From: Isoetes taiwanensis
Taxonomy: Eukaryota > Streptophyta > Lycopodiopsida > Isoetales > Isoetaceae
Length of the DNA: 64,000 bases
Reading direction: 5' to 3'
NCBI GenBank assembly: GCA_021234155.1
Contig: JAJEKV010000047.1
Location: 10,374,081 to 10,438,080, forward strand
The stretch's first letter is position 1. Each line of letters begins with the position of its first letter. The notes beneath the pieces are model-generated. The model ran no database searches and was not told where the DNA came from. It was given only the letters and a program-made list of their open reading frames with translations. Shown piece by piece: positions 22,785 to 35,110 of this stretch. A program made the position numbers and the translations under genes.

Positions 22785-24263
22785 CTATACAGGACGTGCA
22801 TCTGATTTGGTAGGAATGGTGAGTTCCCCCAAGTCTTTGTTGATACCCCGAAGATCTTTATAGCTCCAGGCAAAAATGTGTTTGAACTTTTTGAAGAGTG
22901 TGATGGCGCGTGCTCGATAGGGGGTTGGAAGATTTGCAGCTAGGCGGACTGGCTGATTGTTGCCAACGTCCACAATATCCACTTCAGGAGTTTGAATGTG
23001 AGGAACAACTTCCGCTTCATGAACAATATGAGCAGGAGGTTGAAACATGACAGGAGGAGCTGCGTTTTGTGTTGTGAAGAAAAGCGGTTGCTGCGCGTCA
23101 TCCAACACTGGTTGCTGCATGACGGCATGAACGTCCAGCGTTGCAGGAGAAGGTTCTGTGTCGGAAAAATGGTCAAGACGTTGAATTCTATTGCAAGGAG
23201 CCAGGTAAGGGTTGAGCAGAGCAGCCACAGCCTGGTCCTGATCTAGAGTCATCTCTCCCCAGGGATCAGCATATTCAGGGTAGGATGAAAGAGACAGACT
23301 CGCGGGTGGAGCCTGAACCTGATAGATATTCTGTGCTTCTTCAGAATCAGTGTCGGAGAGAGAAGGTTCGGCATGTTCAACAGAGATGATCTTGCCAGTT
23401 TCCAAATCCATGGTAGCATTGAGATGACTATCTGTGATGACGAGCTGGTCCGTGACCCAGTAATGAATACTTTTGGCCTGACGGAGAAAAGGTCTGCCGA
23501 CCAACATTTGATAATCACCGGGATCTTCACCAGCTTTCCAAACACCGAATTCTAGAGGGAATCGCAATTCGCCTATATTGATGTGAAGCAGTGGCGTGAC
23601 GCCTTGAGGGCGCGTGATATGGCCATTGGCCAACTTGATATCATAAGGGGCACGGTAAAGTTGCTTGATGCCCAATTGCTTTCTGAGTTTATCTGTGATA
23701 AGATTGACAGCACTACCTCCGTCAATTTGAACATGGTTGACTTGTTGATGGCCCACCGTGGCATGTACCGTGGGTGTAGAGATAGCGACAACCCCAACCA
23801 GAACCGTGGGAAGGGGCAACTGGTCCTTGAGAGCAGGACACAGTTTCAAGATGGTTGCTAAACTCAAAGGAATTTTGATTTTTGCCAGTTCTTCTTGGAG
23901 TTCCAAAGGAACATGAGAAAACGAATCAGCAGGATCCAAGGGAGCTGAAGTCTGAGGTAAAGAAGCAGAAACTTTTTTGAGAAGCTCTACCTATGCAGCA
24001 ATATCCGGATATGTCTGAGAGCGTGGAGTGTGAGATGACGGAGGTGCGTCATGACGCTATTGAGCCCTGGTAGTGGCGTGCACATTAGCAAGTGTGCGGC
24101 CTTCTGCAGCCTGCATGAGGTTGAGGATACTTTGTCTTACCTTGGGCATGACATGAGGCATGAGTTTATCCAAGTCTGGTGCAAAGTGAACCTTTTTTTC
24201 TTCGTCATGAGGGATCGTGTCTACGGCAAAAGCAGGGCGCGTATCATGAGGAATGATGGTCAA
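22785..24263 (-). pseudogene. gypsy pol: aspartic protease and linker to RT
   Basis: Same frame as gag and RT. After a ~170-codon linker with stops near 24055 and 23993, the protease core reads VQIDGGSAVNLIT near 23740 (catalytic Asp in the DGGS form seen in some plant gypsy clades). It is followed by LANGHI and a LVGRPFLRQAKSIHY block near 23490. A ~200-residue acidic linker ends in the HIFAWSYKDLRGI block near 22860, which precedes RT in Tat/Athila elements. The protease would cut the polyprotein. Confidence 0.82.
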
Positions 24264-26103
24264 GGGGCGTCACGCCCAGGTCTGGCATGAAACCAAACCA
24301 ACCCAATTTGACGGTTGAACTGGAGGATTGAGAGCCTGGTAAATTTCTTCCTGAGCTTGTTGATCCAGAGGAGGAGTCGACGAAGGAGCTGGTTGATACC
24401 GTGATTGTTGAGGCACGTGTGGTGGCTTTCGGAGAACAGGACGAGGGCCTTGTTTGCCATTAGCGATCCAAAGTTGATAGGCTGTGAGGCGTACTGACGT
24501 GGTTTGATTCGTGCCTGGAAGTTGGACTTGAACTTGAGGAAGTTGAGGGCACACCGTGGTGGTATGACCCCATTCCAAACAGTGATAGCACTGAGCTTTA
24601 GCAGGATCAAAAGGAGGACGGTTGCTTTGTCCCCGTGGCTGCTGAGATTGTTGATACTGTTGAGGAGGTTGTGCTTGAAATTGCTGAGGTTGATATGACG
24701 TCTGTTGCTGAGGCATGGTCTGGACTTGATAAACCATCTTTTGCCGGAAGGGTGTAGGATGAGTACGAGTGCATTCTTCTGTGGCATGATTGCACATGTT
24801 GCAGCGTTTACAATGAGGAGGGCCATGGGTGGAGTTGCACTCATTGGCCAAATGGCCTTGATATTTGCAGATGTGGCACCAAATTTGGCTGCGTTGAGGA
24901 TTTGAGTGTTGAGGCTGAACTGCAGTTTGAGGTACCATGACAGGAGGAATGAATGGTAGCTCCTGGAGGGCCACGCCACGAGAGGAAACATTAACTGAAT
25001 GATTGACAAGTTCGATGGCCTGCTCCAAAGTCTTGGGGCGCAAATATTCAGTCATGAGACGAATAGCCGGAGGAAGTCCCTGGAGAAACCAGACGAGGAT
25101 CTGGCTTTGCGTGGGGTACTCTTGAAGTTTGCTGAGGAGGATGTGAAGACGATCCGCAAAATCCCGGGCGGATTCCGTGGGCTCTTGCTGAAGATCATTG
25201 AGTTGCTTGAGAAGAAGTTGATCATCATCGGTGGTCCCATAATGAGAAAGGAAAGCGGTCTTCATGTCGGTCCAGTTTTGTTTCCAATGGCTTTTGTTTG
25301 CCATGAGCCATTGATGAGGGGATCCACGCAGTGTGGTGGAAAAGATATGGAACTTCAGTTGAGGTTGAGCGTGACCATTTAGGACTGCCAGAGCCTCAAA
25401 TTCTTCCATGTGGGCTTGAGCACTTTGATCCAAGGGTTTGCCTGTAGTACTGCCAAAAGTGGGATAGGTAAGTTTGAGAGTCTGAAAAGAAGATTGTGGC
25501 CCGGCCTTGTGCATAGAGAGGCGGTGTATAAGGAGGAACATAATGGGACGGAACTTCCATGAATTCCGTATGGGGTGGCAAAGTAGCAGAAAGACCCTGA
25601 AGATGTGCAAAAGGGGGTTCCTGTGGTGGAGGACCGTGGGGTCCGTGGTCATGAGGTTTGAGATCAGTAAGAGTGTAAACTGGAAGTGGTTGTTGAAAAG
25701 AAGGGGATTGAGGATATGTCTGAACATGGGGAGGGCCGAAAGAGACATGGGGATAACCCATTCCTCCAGGGGGAGATGATGGTTGTGAAGGCAGGAGGAG
25801 TATGGCGGAGGAGATATGAATGTAAGCACTCGGGAGTGTGAAAATAAGCCGGAGGTTGCTGAACGGTGTATGATGTGGTGGCCCGAGGTTGGGAACAATG
25901 TTTACATATTTGGAGGAGAGCCGGGACGAGAGTGAACACGAGGGAGTAGGTGGCGCCCGATTGAGCTCGTGGCGAATATGGCCTCCCTCAATATCATAAG
26001 CAGTGTCATACATATCTCGAGCAACTTCGCGACGTTGATGGCGCTCCAAACGAGACGCCGTCTGGCTAAGAAGCTCCTCTGGGGTGAAAGCTCGGGCAGA
26101 CAT
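24264..26103 (-). pseudogene. gypsy gag with three CCHC zinc knuckles
   Basis: ATG at 26103 lies about 20 bp after the primer-binding site. The N-terminal ~200 codons (MSARAFTPEELL..., then Pro/His-rich) shift frame near 25495 into the capsid-like core (GKPLDQSAQAHMEEFEAL; WKQNWTDMKTAFLSHYG; SARDFADRLHILLSKLQEY). Three nucleocapsid knuckles of the CX2CX4HX4C form follow: CHICKYQGHLANEC near 24860, CKRCNMCNHATEEC near 24800 and CYHCLEWGHTTTVC near 24580. A Gln/Pro-rich spacer lies between the second and third. The frame is the same as pol, with a stop near 24271, so gag-pol was one ORF. Gag packages the RNA. Confidence 0.88.
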
Positions 26104-26121
26104 GGTAAAAGAAGAAAATCA

Positions 26122-26142
26122 GACCCGGCAAATGGCGGCATG
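26122..26142 (-). promoter_or_regulatory. primer-binding site, resembling the tRNA-Asp complement
   Basis: On the minus strand, directly after the LTR end CAAACA, the sequence reads CATGCCGCCATTTGCCGGGT. It resembles the TGGCGCCGTTGCCGGGGA site common in Tat/Athila elements (complement of the tRNA-Asp 3' end) with several mismatches. Its position, between the LTR and the gag ATG 20 bp on, fits. Confidence 0.55.
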
Positions 26143-26742
26143 TGTTTGGGGTGCAGGTTCGGGAACTCCCGCAAGACGGCCTGCTGGAGGACCCGTGGAT
26201 CAAACAGGAGAATCCGGTAGCTGTGTCACGCGGGATTTGCAAAAGAAACTAAGAAAGGAAAAAGAGAAAAACGAGAAAAACAATGAAGAACACAATGAAG
26301 AGAACAAAACTCTTTGATATCAGTTGTGGTACATGAACTCTCGCAATTGAGAGAAAGCAGAAGTGAGATAAGACCAAAAACTCATCTAGCCCGTGAATGC
26401 TAGATCTACTCATATATATAGTACAATGGCCTTTGGCTCAATATAGATACTCTGTCAGATCTCGGTGCCGACTCCTAGAGGGAGGCCTGATTTGCAGGAA
26501 TGCTGGCGGTGCCTCTTGAGGTGCCTGAAGTCACGCTGACACTGATGCTGGCGGTGACGGCCCATCACTTGTCTGCTCTCGACCTCTTCATGCCCGTGGC
26601 CTTCGTGGTCTGCTGCTTGGCTGGCGGCTTGGGCTTCTGCTGGGCCTTTGACGACTGACCTGCGCCTGACTATGGATCCTTCGCCTTGACCTGGTCCGTT
26701 GTGTGCATGAATAGTCCTGTACCAGGACATACAGGACTAACA
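26143..26742 (-). repeat. 5' LTR of the gypsy element
   Basis: A 600-bp direct repeat of 15612-16214, ending at TGTTAGTCC (minus strand) beside the right TGGCA duplication at 26743-26747. It contains the same TATATATA run at 26411-26420, one TA shorter. The part equivalent to the end of the extra ORF is also open here apart from one CAG-to-TAG change. Confidence 0.92.
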
Positions 26743-27054
26743 TGGCAACCGTGTTGAGACCTTGGAACACTGCATGTTCTTGTGCGCAGAGATTCAATTG
26801 AGGTACAAATTATACCTCTCCTACCAGACGTCCTCTCGAAAAGAAACGGTTTTAAAGGCTATTTGGGAAAAGGACACTCCTCATTGTAGATAGTCACGGT
26901 GTGTTCATTCCGTGAAAATGGATGTAGGTTATGTCTATGCGGTATCGCGGGCTATCGTCCTAACATGATTTCTTGGGCAAGTGTACCCCTATATCGCCTC
27001 TTCATACTTTGATTCCTATTAATTAATTAATTTTATCTTTCAAAAAAAAAAAAA
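26743..27054 (+). mobile_element. L1-type LINE, 3' part with poly(A) tail
   Basis: After the duplicated TGGCA the LINE reading frame resumes as RVETLEHCMFLCAE, completing a zf-RVT-type finger begun by LSMCG at 15590-15611. It ends with a TAG near 26890, a short 3' UTR and 13 A residues at 27042-27054. This shows the gypsy element inserted into a pre-existing LINE. Confidence 0.85.
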
Positions 27055-27737
27055 TGACCATGGAAAATGCATGAATGCCAATATGCATTTGTTTAATATG
27101 GAATTTAACAGAGACTGGAATGGACACGGCCAACCCATTACAAATGAATGACTACATGCTTCTCACTCACACCATTTTATAATGCCCTAACATTTTATAC
27201 ATGTCAATAAAGTTAATGATTATTGGCAACATTTCGTATTCTAGTTTATCTTCTTAATCCTATAAGTAAATCTCTCAAAAATGATTTTTTTTATGAAGAT
27301 TCTAGAAATGTTATTTAAGTTAACTTTATAAAGAGCATATTCAATGGTTCGAGCATATTTTCTAGTAAAGGTTTAGGGTTTATATTTTGTAATAAGGATT
27401 TTTTCTAGCCCATTCAAAGATCATATAAAACCGAATGATCCATCGAAAGGGGTGATGGGAGGAAAATAATTTTTCTACCGAATCTATGAACCACCGAAAG
27501 AAAAATGCATTGCCAAGGTAAGAAAAATACATGGCGCCAAACTTCATTCAGTCTCAGATTCGACCTCTTCCCTCTTGTGCTGTGCTGGCCATTCTAGCAC
27601 CTTAGCTTGCTTCCCACCAAGTTCTTCCAATCCAATAAGTTTCTATTGCACCCAGAGTATGATTAATTGTGTGGAAAAGTTTCCATTTTAAGCTTTGGTT
27701 ATGATCAAGTTTTAGGTGGGTGGTTGACAAGCCAAAG
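27055..27737. other. AT-rich intergenic stretch
   Basis: No coding sequence recognised. It lies between the LINE poly(A) and the decayed split gene. It may be the original flank of the LINE, but the duplicated target could not be identified. Confidence 0.45.
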
Positions 27738-29322
27738 GTAAGGACAAAGCCCATGCTTCTGACAATCAGGCTGGGGATGAAAGTGACAAACATGCTAGAG
27801 AAGAACGGATGGCCAATTTCTTTGGTAATATGCCCACTGAAATATATCAAGATTTATTTAATGAAATGGAGAAAAGGGTAAGAAGAAGCCTTGAGATGCA
27901 GCAAAAAGAACCTGAAAACTATGAAGAACAACAAGGAAGAGACAATTCAGTTGATAGGTGAGTTCTTACCTAGGTAAGTGCATTTGCAGTTATCTTCATT
28001 AGTTACATCCTGCTTGCCATAAAGTAGCCTTTTCCAATATTGTTGCAAATAAAGTTGGCTCCTAATTCATGAGACACATTTGTGTTTATTGCCATATGCA
28101 TTGGCTTCTTAATATGGTCACCTCTCTTATAATGCTTTGTAATACTTTGCATTTTGACTGGACTTTAGAACTCTTTGTGAATCTGAAATATTTCATCGTT
28201 GGAACATTATGCAAGCTTTGTTTGACTCTCTCAAGACATAGATGCGTTTTCTATTTATGTTTGTTGACGTGTTAGCTGCTGGGATGCAGGGCAGTTTGAG
28301 AAGAGTGCTTGCTTGCATGCATAGGTTAAGTTAATTTAGGTGGATAGGTGGAAATTGTTTCCTTTATAAGCTCTTTAGTAGGCTGCAGGGCAAAGCATGG
28401 TGTAGTTGTATATTCAGGGCTTGTATATTCATTAACCTTTTTTTTTTATATTATAGCTTGAAACTCCTAAAAGCACGTAGAAGAAAGATACAATCATCCA
28501 AAAGACATGTCATTTTGAGTGGCTCATCATCTGAGGAGGAAAGCGACTCTGATTCTAAGTCTGCTCATTCTTCTGATGGAAGCGAGAATGAGGCCAAGTA
28601 GGATTGGGATTATCCTGAGGAGGTCAATTTGTCATATAACGTTCAATTCAAAAAACTATCCAAGTCTGAGGTAATAACTTTTTTTTTGGTCTTATTTTCA
28701 TAGTGCTCGAAGCATTAAATACTTTGTACTATTTGATGATTAGTATATTGATTGGATTAATGTTCAGAATATTGTATTGCTTTTAAATAGGTATCTTTTT
28801 ACAAAAGTTTGCCATTTTTCGATTATGCGGGAAAGGAATTCCTCAAGCAAGCCACGAATGCAATGAAGGCATATTGTCATGAGGTTGATAAAACCTAGAG
28901 ACCTCGTCATCGAGAAAGAGCCATAAGGTATATCATTGAAATTTTTGGGCAAGGCTTAAATGAATTTGAGCTCAACAAGTTACTAGGTAAGAGGTGGAGG
29001 CATTACAAGTAATTACTTTTATGATATTTAGTTTCCTCTCCCCCCCCCCCAAAAAAAAAAAAAAAAAAAAAATCTTTTAACATAATTATAGTTTTTAGAT
29101 TAAGTGTTTAACATCCTGATTCATATAGAGATAACTTGCGGCGCAAGGTACGAGCTGGCAAAGACTGTTGCCCCCTGAAAGTGAGCAAATAGATATGGGA
29201 TAGGTTCGTCGAACAATGCGGTCGTGTCTATAAAAAACAAAGGGATGCAGCTGCAAGGCGTGTCATGAGGCAATGCACTGGATCTGGTGGGGATATGTCT
29301 ATCAGATCCAAGTTTGTAAGTT
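27738..29322 (+). pseudogene. decayed split gene with Transposase_24-like exon
   Basis: Exon-like pieces bounded by AG and GT are seen at about 27738-27959 (ends NSVDR before GTGAGT), 28456-28672 (acidic Ser/Asp/Glu-rich, GSSSEEESDSDSKSAHSSD), 28790-28930 (FFDYAGKEFLKQATNAMKAY) and 29129-29318. The last reads IWDRFVEQCGRVYKKQRDAAARR then CTGSGG. This resembles the 'WxxFV...S.K...NR...HTGS' signature of the plant Transposase_24 (Ptta/En/Spm) family. Stops occur in three of the four pieces. It is probably a remnant of a CACTA-associated gene. A host regulatory gene is possible. No inverted terminal repeats were found. Confidence 0.4.
29039..29071. repeat. poly(C)-poly(A) homopolymer run
   Basis: Eleven C or so followed by about 21 A, inside an apparent intron. 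Long homopolymers like this are error-prone and of uncertain length. Confidence 0.85.
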
Positions 29323-31490
29323 CGATGCTTTTTTCTATATTTTTATGACAATAATTTTCTATATTAAATATGTAACGGTTATGTACAAATCCTTTTCTCT
29401 TTGGATATATTTTGATCATTTTCTTTGATGTTCTAGTTCAATGAATGGGGAGCCTTTTGATCTAGTATGCAAAATAAAAGATGATGGTGGATAAGTATGC
29501 ATTTGAGTTATTAATTCATTCTTTGGAAAATTTATAACCTGTTTTCAAAACCCTAAGAGGTGATTGATCAACTTTACTCAAGAAAGTTTGTAAATGTTTG
29601 ATTTATGGAAAAATATCGCACCACCATGCCCAAAGTTTCTCGACTTATCTTTTGTTCTTCTAGCTTGTTCTAGGTATCTACATGGTGCGAGAAATCATAC
29701 TTCACACTCTGCAGAGAGTCCGATATTAAGGAGGATATTGACTTTGCTATGCATGCGAAATGCATGGGAATGATGGGCTATGGAATGATTTTTAAGCAAC
29801 AAGTCTTTTTGTATACATCAAACATCTATGTAGATCTGCAAAGACCTGCGGTCAATAGAGGAAAGCTGCTAAGCGATAGAAAATAGTGCCTAAAGCCTAA
29901 TTGCTATCTTTGTAATGAAACGTGGTTGTGCCCAACATACCCATGACAAAGAAGACAATGTCATAAAAGGACACCCTGGTAGTGGCTAATATGCACAACT
30001 CAAAAGCATGGCCATGATAAAAAATATCATCCTGGATAGACCTTTGGTTTAAGTGTACTACTAGGAGATGGCAGATAAGGAACAACCTGCTTTTGTTGGT
30101 ATAAAACTCAATTAGCATTGCAATTTTGTTCCTGCATGCATCTAATAAGCTTTTCATCTTCATTAGGACTCCAAAGCTCATGCTTGTATTTAATATCTTT
30201 CATTTTATGTATGTGTTACTTACCTGATAGAACCCTTTTATACATAAAAAAGATGTGCCCACATAGTGCTAAAGTTTTCCTTCATCACCTCCCTTTTCCC
30301 TTGAAAACTTGGCCTTCATATGGCCAACACTATCGCCAATTTCTAAATAGTTAATGCAGCTAATAGACAGGAAGCAACAGTAGCTTATTCTATTGCTTGA
30401 TTGTCCAAACATAATGCTTGTACATTGACATTAACATTTCTATAAGAAACAACCACGATTTCCCTACACAATGGCGTGTGAAATGGTATAGATTAAATTT
30501 ATATAATAATAAGTTGCTGCCTCTGTTGCTACACGCCCCAATATGAATTTTAAATTCTCATTTTCATAAAGAGCTCTGCGCGAAACAAAACTGAATCGTG
30601 AATGGCTTTGCACGCTTCTTTGGATGATGCAAAATTGGTTAAAGCTTCTAGGAAAATTGGTTAGATTCTTTGGTCAAAATCTAAGAATAGTGAATTTATT
30701 ATATCTATTTGTAAATACAGTCCCATCTAATGGTGTGGAACTGGTGGAGAGCCAGAACTTCCCCAAGGTAGAATGTCCTAATATTGATAGGAAAGAGAAG
30801 CCAAAAGGATGGAAGCATAAACAGTTCAATACCAACTCTAACCATCTAGAACTCCAGAGAAGATTGTGAAAGCAGCAGTATGGCCATCTCCATGCTAGTG
30901 GATTGTTGTTCCTAAGGCATGAAACATAGATGCAGGTCTATGCATGAGTAAGATGAGAGCATAGTATAGTGTTGGTCAGATGCATGTCCATCATGCGTGA
31001 TAAAGTTAATGGAAGGGAGTGCAGCCTGTTTCTCTTGAAGCAAAAAGAGAGCCGAATAGAAGACATAAGAACATGGGAATGAATTTGTATTCATGTCCAA
31101 TCTGGCGACATGACAATAGTGTGGAATGTAGTTTTCACACAAAGTTAGAATGGAAAAGGACAATTGCTAGTATATAGTGCAATTGTCTAAAAGCGGCAAG
31201 TAAAATATGCTGGAGCTGTGGTGAAGCCATGCTCCTATTGGAAGTTGACCTCCAACCAATGATACATTAAGGAGGTAAGGAATGTACCCATACAACAAGT
31301 GTGAGCCAAGGGAGAAGTTGAAAGTTGTTGTTAACAACGTTGCAAATATAGGAAATTTGACTGGACACTTTGAATAGTCCAAAGTGTGGAGTATGGACAA
31401 GGTGGATGCCCCATGAGCATCCTTTCAAGGAGAAGGTGGTCTGGACTTGGTATTGTGGTTTGTATCTCGAGGAGTAGCTCCTCATTGGTA
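29323..31490. other. gene-free stretch
   Basis: Only open frames under 95 codons, none recognisable. The sequence is moderately AT-rich, without clear terminal repeats. Confidence 0.4.
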
Positions 31491-31740
31491 TATGAATAGA
31501 ATAGAATATGAATCCTCATTGGTATATGAATCCTCATTGGTATTCTATTCTATTCTATTGGTATATGCCTACTAGGAGCATTTAATCCCGAGCATAAGAA
31601 AAAGAATAGAATAGAATATGATTTTATAGATCCCGGGAGACCAACCGCCTATGGGACCCAAGTACAAAGAGAGAGAGAGCGTGCGATATTACTACCGGGA
31701 TTAAAAAACCCCCATACCAAGGGTTTTTGGGAAAAAACCT
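31491..31740. repeat. GAATA-type low-complexity repeats with inverted copies and a hairpin
   Basis: GAATAGAATAGAATA at about 31495 is followed by the doublet ATGAATCCTCATTGGTAT and then its inverse TATTCTATTCTATT near 31540-31557. A further GAATAGAATAGAATA lies near 31605. At 31703-31731 AAAAACCC...GGGTTTTT can form a hairpin. The block lies at the boundary of the GC-rich LINE and may be a rearranged junction. Confidence 0.55.
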
Positions 31741-31879
31741 TAGTAGCAATAAGGATCTTTGACATATTGCCTGATTATATACATAATCACAAGTACGGTG
31801 AGGTTAATATCGGACGGGGGGCATAAGCCGAGTCCGCTGTATCCATTACCTCCTCGGAGATCACGATCCCAACAAGCCT

Positions 31880-32520
31880 ACGTGAGGCCGTGCTCGATAG
31901 CTCATGCAAGGCCCGATGGGGCACAACTAACCGAAAGCATCTGAGCCCGGATATGCTCATCTGGCGGACAGGCACGGAGGCGTGACTTTCATCCTCAATG
32001 GCTCGTTGATGGCATTGACGGACTCGTCCCTCACGCGGCTCCGAATCCATCTTCCCGCCTCAATGCGGGAGGTGGTGTGCACCTGTGCAAATGGAAGCAA
32101 TCACCTGCGCTTTTCATGGGTAGATGGGTGCACGGGTAGTGGTGTGGGCCCTCGTGAGCATGGGATTAACTGGCGTGTTTGCCACATTGACATGTGACGG
32201 GGCCTCTGCATCCCAAAGCTTGGCCATGAAGCAAGCATCCAAGTATCGCTTCAAGGCGTAGCGTTCCTTCGGTGTATGCACCGGGTCCACATCCGTGTGC
32301 CTGCACATTCCATAGCGAGAACCACCGGGCTTGCTTGTCTTTCCAGCCGGGCTTTGAGTCGATCAAGGGCCCATCGCCACTCCAAAGCAAGGTTGGGCAG
32401 CCGGGCTTCATCCATAGCCACCACCGTCCGGAAGTAAATAATGTGACGTTCCAAATAAGCAGCCCTCCTAATGGAAGGAAGCCTCTCACGGAGCAAGATC
32501 TGATATGGGACCGTGGATTT
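31880..32520 (-). pseudogene. GC-rich LINE, C-terminal region
   Basis: One minus-strand frame (32523-32251) reads RLPSIRRAAYLERHIIYFRT and ALEWRWALDRLKARLER. Further on, IEDESHA near 31990 followed in another frame by CPPDEHIRAQML suggests the decayed 'C..C...EDE.H..F.CP.Y' finger that ends many LINE proteins. No intact frame. Confidence 0.45.
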
Positions 32521-32839
32521 CACTCCCGATGCCGGGCCAAGAAGGCCTTACATTCAGACCTGCTCTAGATCGTTCGTCCAAGTGGTGAGGGATATCAGCG
32601 GCCCCACATTCTGCCCCATAGAGGAGGACCGGTTCAACCAAGGCCCCGAACAAGTGTGCTGGTGACCCCATGCATCTGGCTACGCCTTGTGATTGTGTTT
32701 TGCATTGCATATAGGGCTTTCCGACTGCGGTGACCCGTAACGATGGATGCATCCCGTGTGTGGTAGTAGAAAACTCAATGCCCAAATACTTATAAGACGG
32801 AGCCACCTCCACTACCCTTACGGTAAGTGAATGAGGGAA

Positions 32840-33700
32840 GGCGTGGTGCCGGGATGATGGGACCAGCAACACCCTTGTCTTGGCCAAGTTAACTCTCATG
32901 TCGATGAATTGGCGAGAAAGTGTCCAAAGCATCCGGTGGCGTTGCATGTCCTCTCGGGGTATATGCGGGCGGTCAACATCATCGGCATATATGAGTTGCG
33001 GATTATGTGGTGCATCAACCGCGCCTCCCCGTGCTCGACTAGCCATTCTTCTAGCTGGTCAATGTACAAGCCGAAGAGCGTCGGGGATAGAGGGCAGCCC
33101 CAAGCACCCCAATGCTACTAACAACTGGCTCCCAGAGCGGTGTGAGACAGACGAGCAAGCCTTGTATAGTCCCAGCGTATATAGCATTACGCAAAAGTCG
33201 GCGGGGTCCCTAGCTGTCTCAATCTATCCCACAACTTATCCCCGAGGCATCGTGTCAAAAGCCTTTGCGAAATCCACAAAGCAACAAGTCTGATTAAGGC
33301 CGATTCCGGCTATCCTCTATGAGTGTTCGCAGAGGTGAAGATATGGTCAATAGTAGAATGCGGGGCTTAAAGCTGCGTGAGCCCGCACTTCTCCATCCTC
33401 TGCCCAAAGTGTCAATCGCCGCTCAAGAATCCCGCAAGCAACTTGGCAAAGACGTAGGCCCCACCATAATGGTGCGATAGTTGGGTGGGCCGTGGGGTCC
33501 CCGCTTTATATGGGCACAACTCTACCGGTAGTCCAAAGGCGGGGAAGCCTTCTTGCAATGCCTGTTGAAGAGTGCTATGAGAACCGGCACCATTGGGGGC
33601 CCGCCCACTTGAGAAGCTCTTTTGCATACCATCCAAATCTGCCTGCCTTCCCGTTAGCGGCGTTGCAGGCCCATTATGACATCCCCTTCAAGAATGACTA
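32840..33700 (-). pseudogene. GC-rich LINE, reverse transcriptase
   Basis: The RT blocks appear in shifting frames on the minus strand. GILERRLTLWAEDGEVRAHA lies near 33400, an FAKAF-like first-Asp block near 33260, CPLSPTLFGLYIDQLEEW near 33090-33040 and LIYADDVDRPHI near 32990 (catalytic YADD, retained). YKYLGIEF lies near 32785. The last two lie in a single 186-codon frame (33046-32486). The others need at least four frame changes, so this is not a functional gene as written. Confidence 0.78.
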
Positions 33701-34289
33701 GTGCTAGGCCTGTCATGAGGTACCGGGTGCCCGCTTCCCATTGGGTCATACAAACGTTGCAAGTATCTCACCCATTGTTCCCGGGTAATATTTCACGTGG
33801 GCCGTGCGCAGCTTACTCAAGACCTTTCTCGAGAGGCCCTAGGGTGGCGGTCTAGAAGACCAAACATCTGTTGCTGGTGCTTTCTGCAAAGGTACACAGC
33901 TTTCTTGGTCTTGAGAAAGGAGCGGTTGATTGACGGACGGACTGGGGACGAATGGTGGGGTCCAAAGACTTGGCGGAGCCATCGTTTCAGCTCAGGCATT
34001 CGCCATCGAACCGGTGATTCTGCGAGGGAAGGTGATTGCGGCACTTGTGGATCGTCGAAGCGGCCTCTCTCAAAGCATCCGGCCCCTACCCTCGGAAGAG
34101 CTGGTTCAGTTGGGCCGTCTGCTTTGTTGAAGTGTGGGGAGTTCGCGGCACTCTGGCGCTCATGCTCAAGCATCCTCGCATAGACCGCCGCATGATCATA
34201 GTCGAGGGCCTTGAACCGTGGTACATGGGGTGTTGGGGCAATGGGTGCTTTCGGTTGGCCTGCCAATCTATCTCGGCGCAAAACGGTGA

Positions 34290-35110
34290 TGGTGGAGTCT
34301 ACTTCCTGCGTCCGGCCACCTGTCACGACGGCGAAGTGATCAAGTGTAGGCATTGCTGCGTACGCTGTACGTAATCCACCACACCTGGTGCCGCCCCCAC
34401 GGTTCTCACGATCTACAAGTGAAGCGGTGGAGGGGCGGCCACCATGCCGACCATTGCAAATGACCGGTCAAAGATCTTTGCCAAAGGCCCCCCATACCGG
34501 TGTCACCGCTGTCATCGGCGCCCTTGGCCAAACCATCTCTGCGGGGGTCCATTTGCAACACATCCTCGGCTAGAGGTGCAAATTTTGGGATCTGCTCTAT
34601 CCTGTGCTGGCGCGCATTGAAGTCTCAAAGCAATATGACCTTGCCCAATTGTGCATCTTGTTGTATGTCATCATATAGATCGACATAGGGCTCCCCCGGC
34701 CCACATCCAAGTCGTGTGGTAAAAGTTGCTCTCGGCATGTGTGGGAAGTAGCAAGCCGCCACAAAGAGGGCTGCCATCGCCGTTTACTCGTACCCGCATC
34801 TGTCTGTTGTGCACTGCCCGCCTTGCCAGGGGAGACCGATTGGGCCAAGGCCGCCCGTAGTAACACGCAATTCCCTCCGTGTCCTCGTTCCGGTGCACTC
34901 ATTGAAGATCGGAGTAGGCCAGTATCCCGGCAAATCGGTAGCCTTGTGACCAGATGTTCCCATGTTTCCATGAGGAAGATAAGGTCCATGTCCATGGCGG
35001 CGGAATTGAGGCTGTCCCCTTCGCCATGGAAAGCCACGGCAATTCCGGGGATACCACGCCGAGGCATGATCCCTATTTAGTGGCATGCATAGCCACTTCG
35101 TGTCCTGGTA
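34290..35110 (-). pseudogene. GC-rich LINE, AP-like endonuclease
   Basis: Minus-strand blocks are DLIFLMETWEHL near 34980 (the 'ETW' block with catalytic Glu), RGHGGNCVLLRAAL near 34880, a GDFNAR block near 34620 in which the Gly codon reads TGA (DFNARQHR remains), and LDHFAVVTGG near 34340 (SDHF-like block with the terminal His). The order matches APE-type LINE endonucleases. Frame changes fall between all blocks. Confidence 0.6.

Larger units (their letters stand above)
15612..26742 (-). mobile_element. complete Tat/Athila-like Ty3/gypsy retrotransposon, 11.1 kb
   Basis: The order on the minus strand is 5' LTR (26742-26143), primer-binding site, gag-pol (26103-20126), hairpin repeats, antisense ORF, extra ORF (19197-16037), polypurine tract and 3' LTR (16214-15612). 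The element is bounded by TGTTAG...CAAACA ends and a TGGCA duplication. By eye the LTRs differ at about 27 of 600 positions, mostly C/T or G/A, roughly 95-96% identical. The FAWSYKDL block before the RT, the Asp-type primer site and the lack of a chromodomain point to the Tat/Athila side of Ty3/gypsy rather than chromoviruses. All sense ORFs carry stops or shifts, so it is non-autonomous as written. Confidence 0.9.

Noticed and set aside
15612-26742. Envelope gene in the extra ORF
   Set aside because: No signal peptide, membrane segment or glycoprotein-like Cys pattern; the coiled coil and basic tail suggest an intracellular protein.
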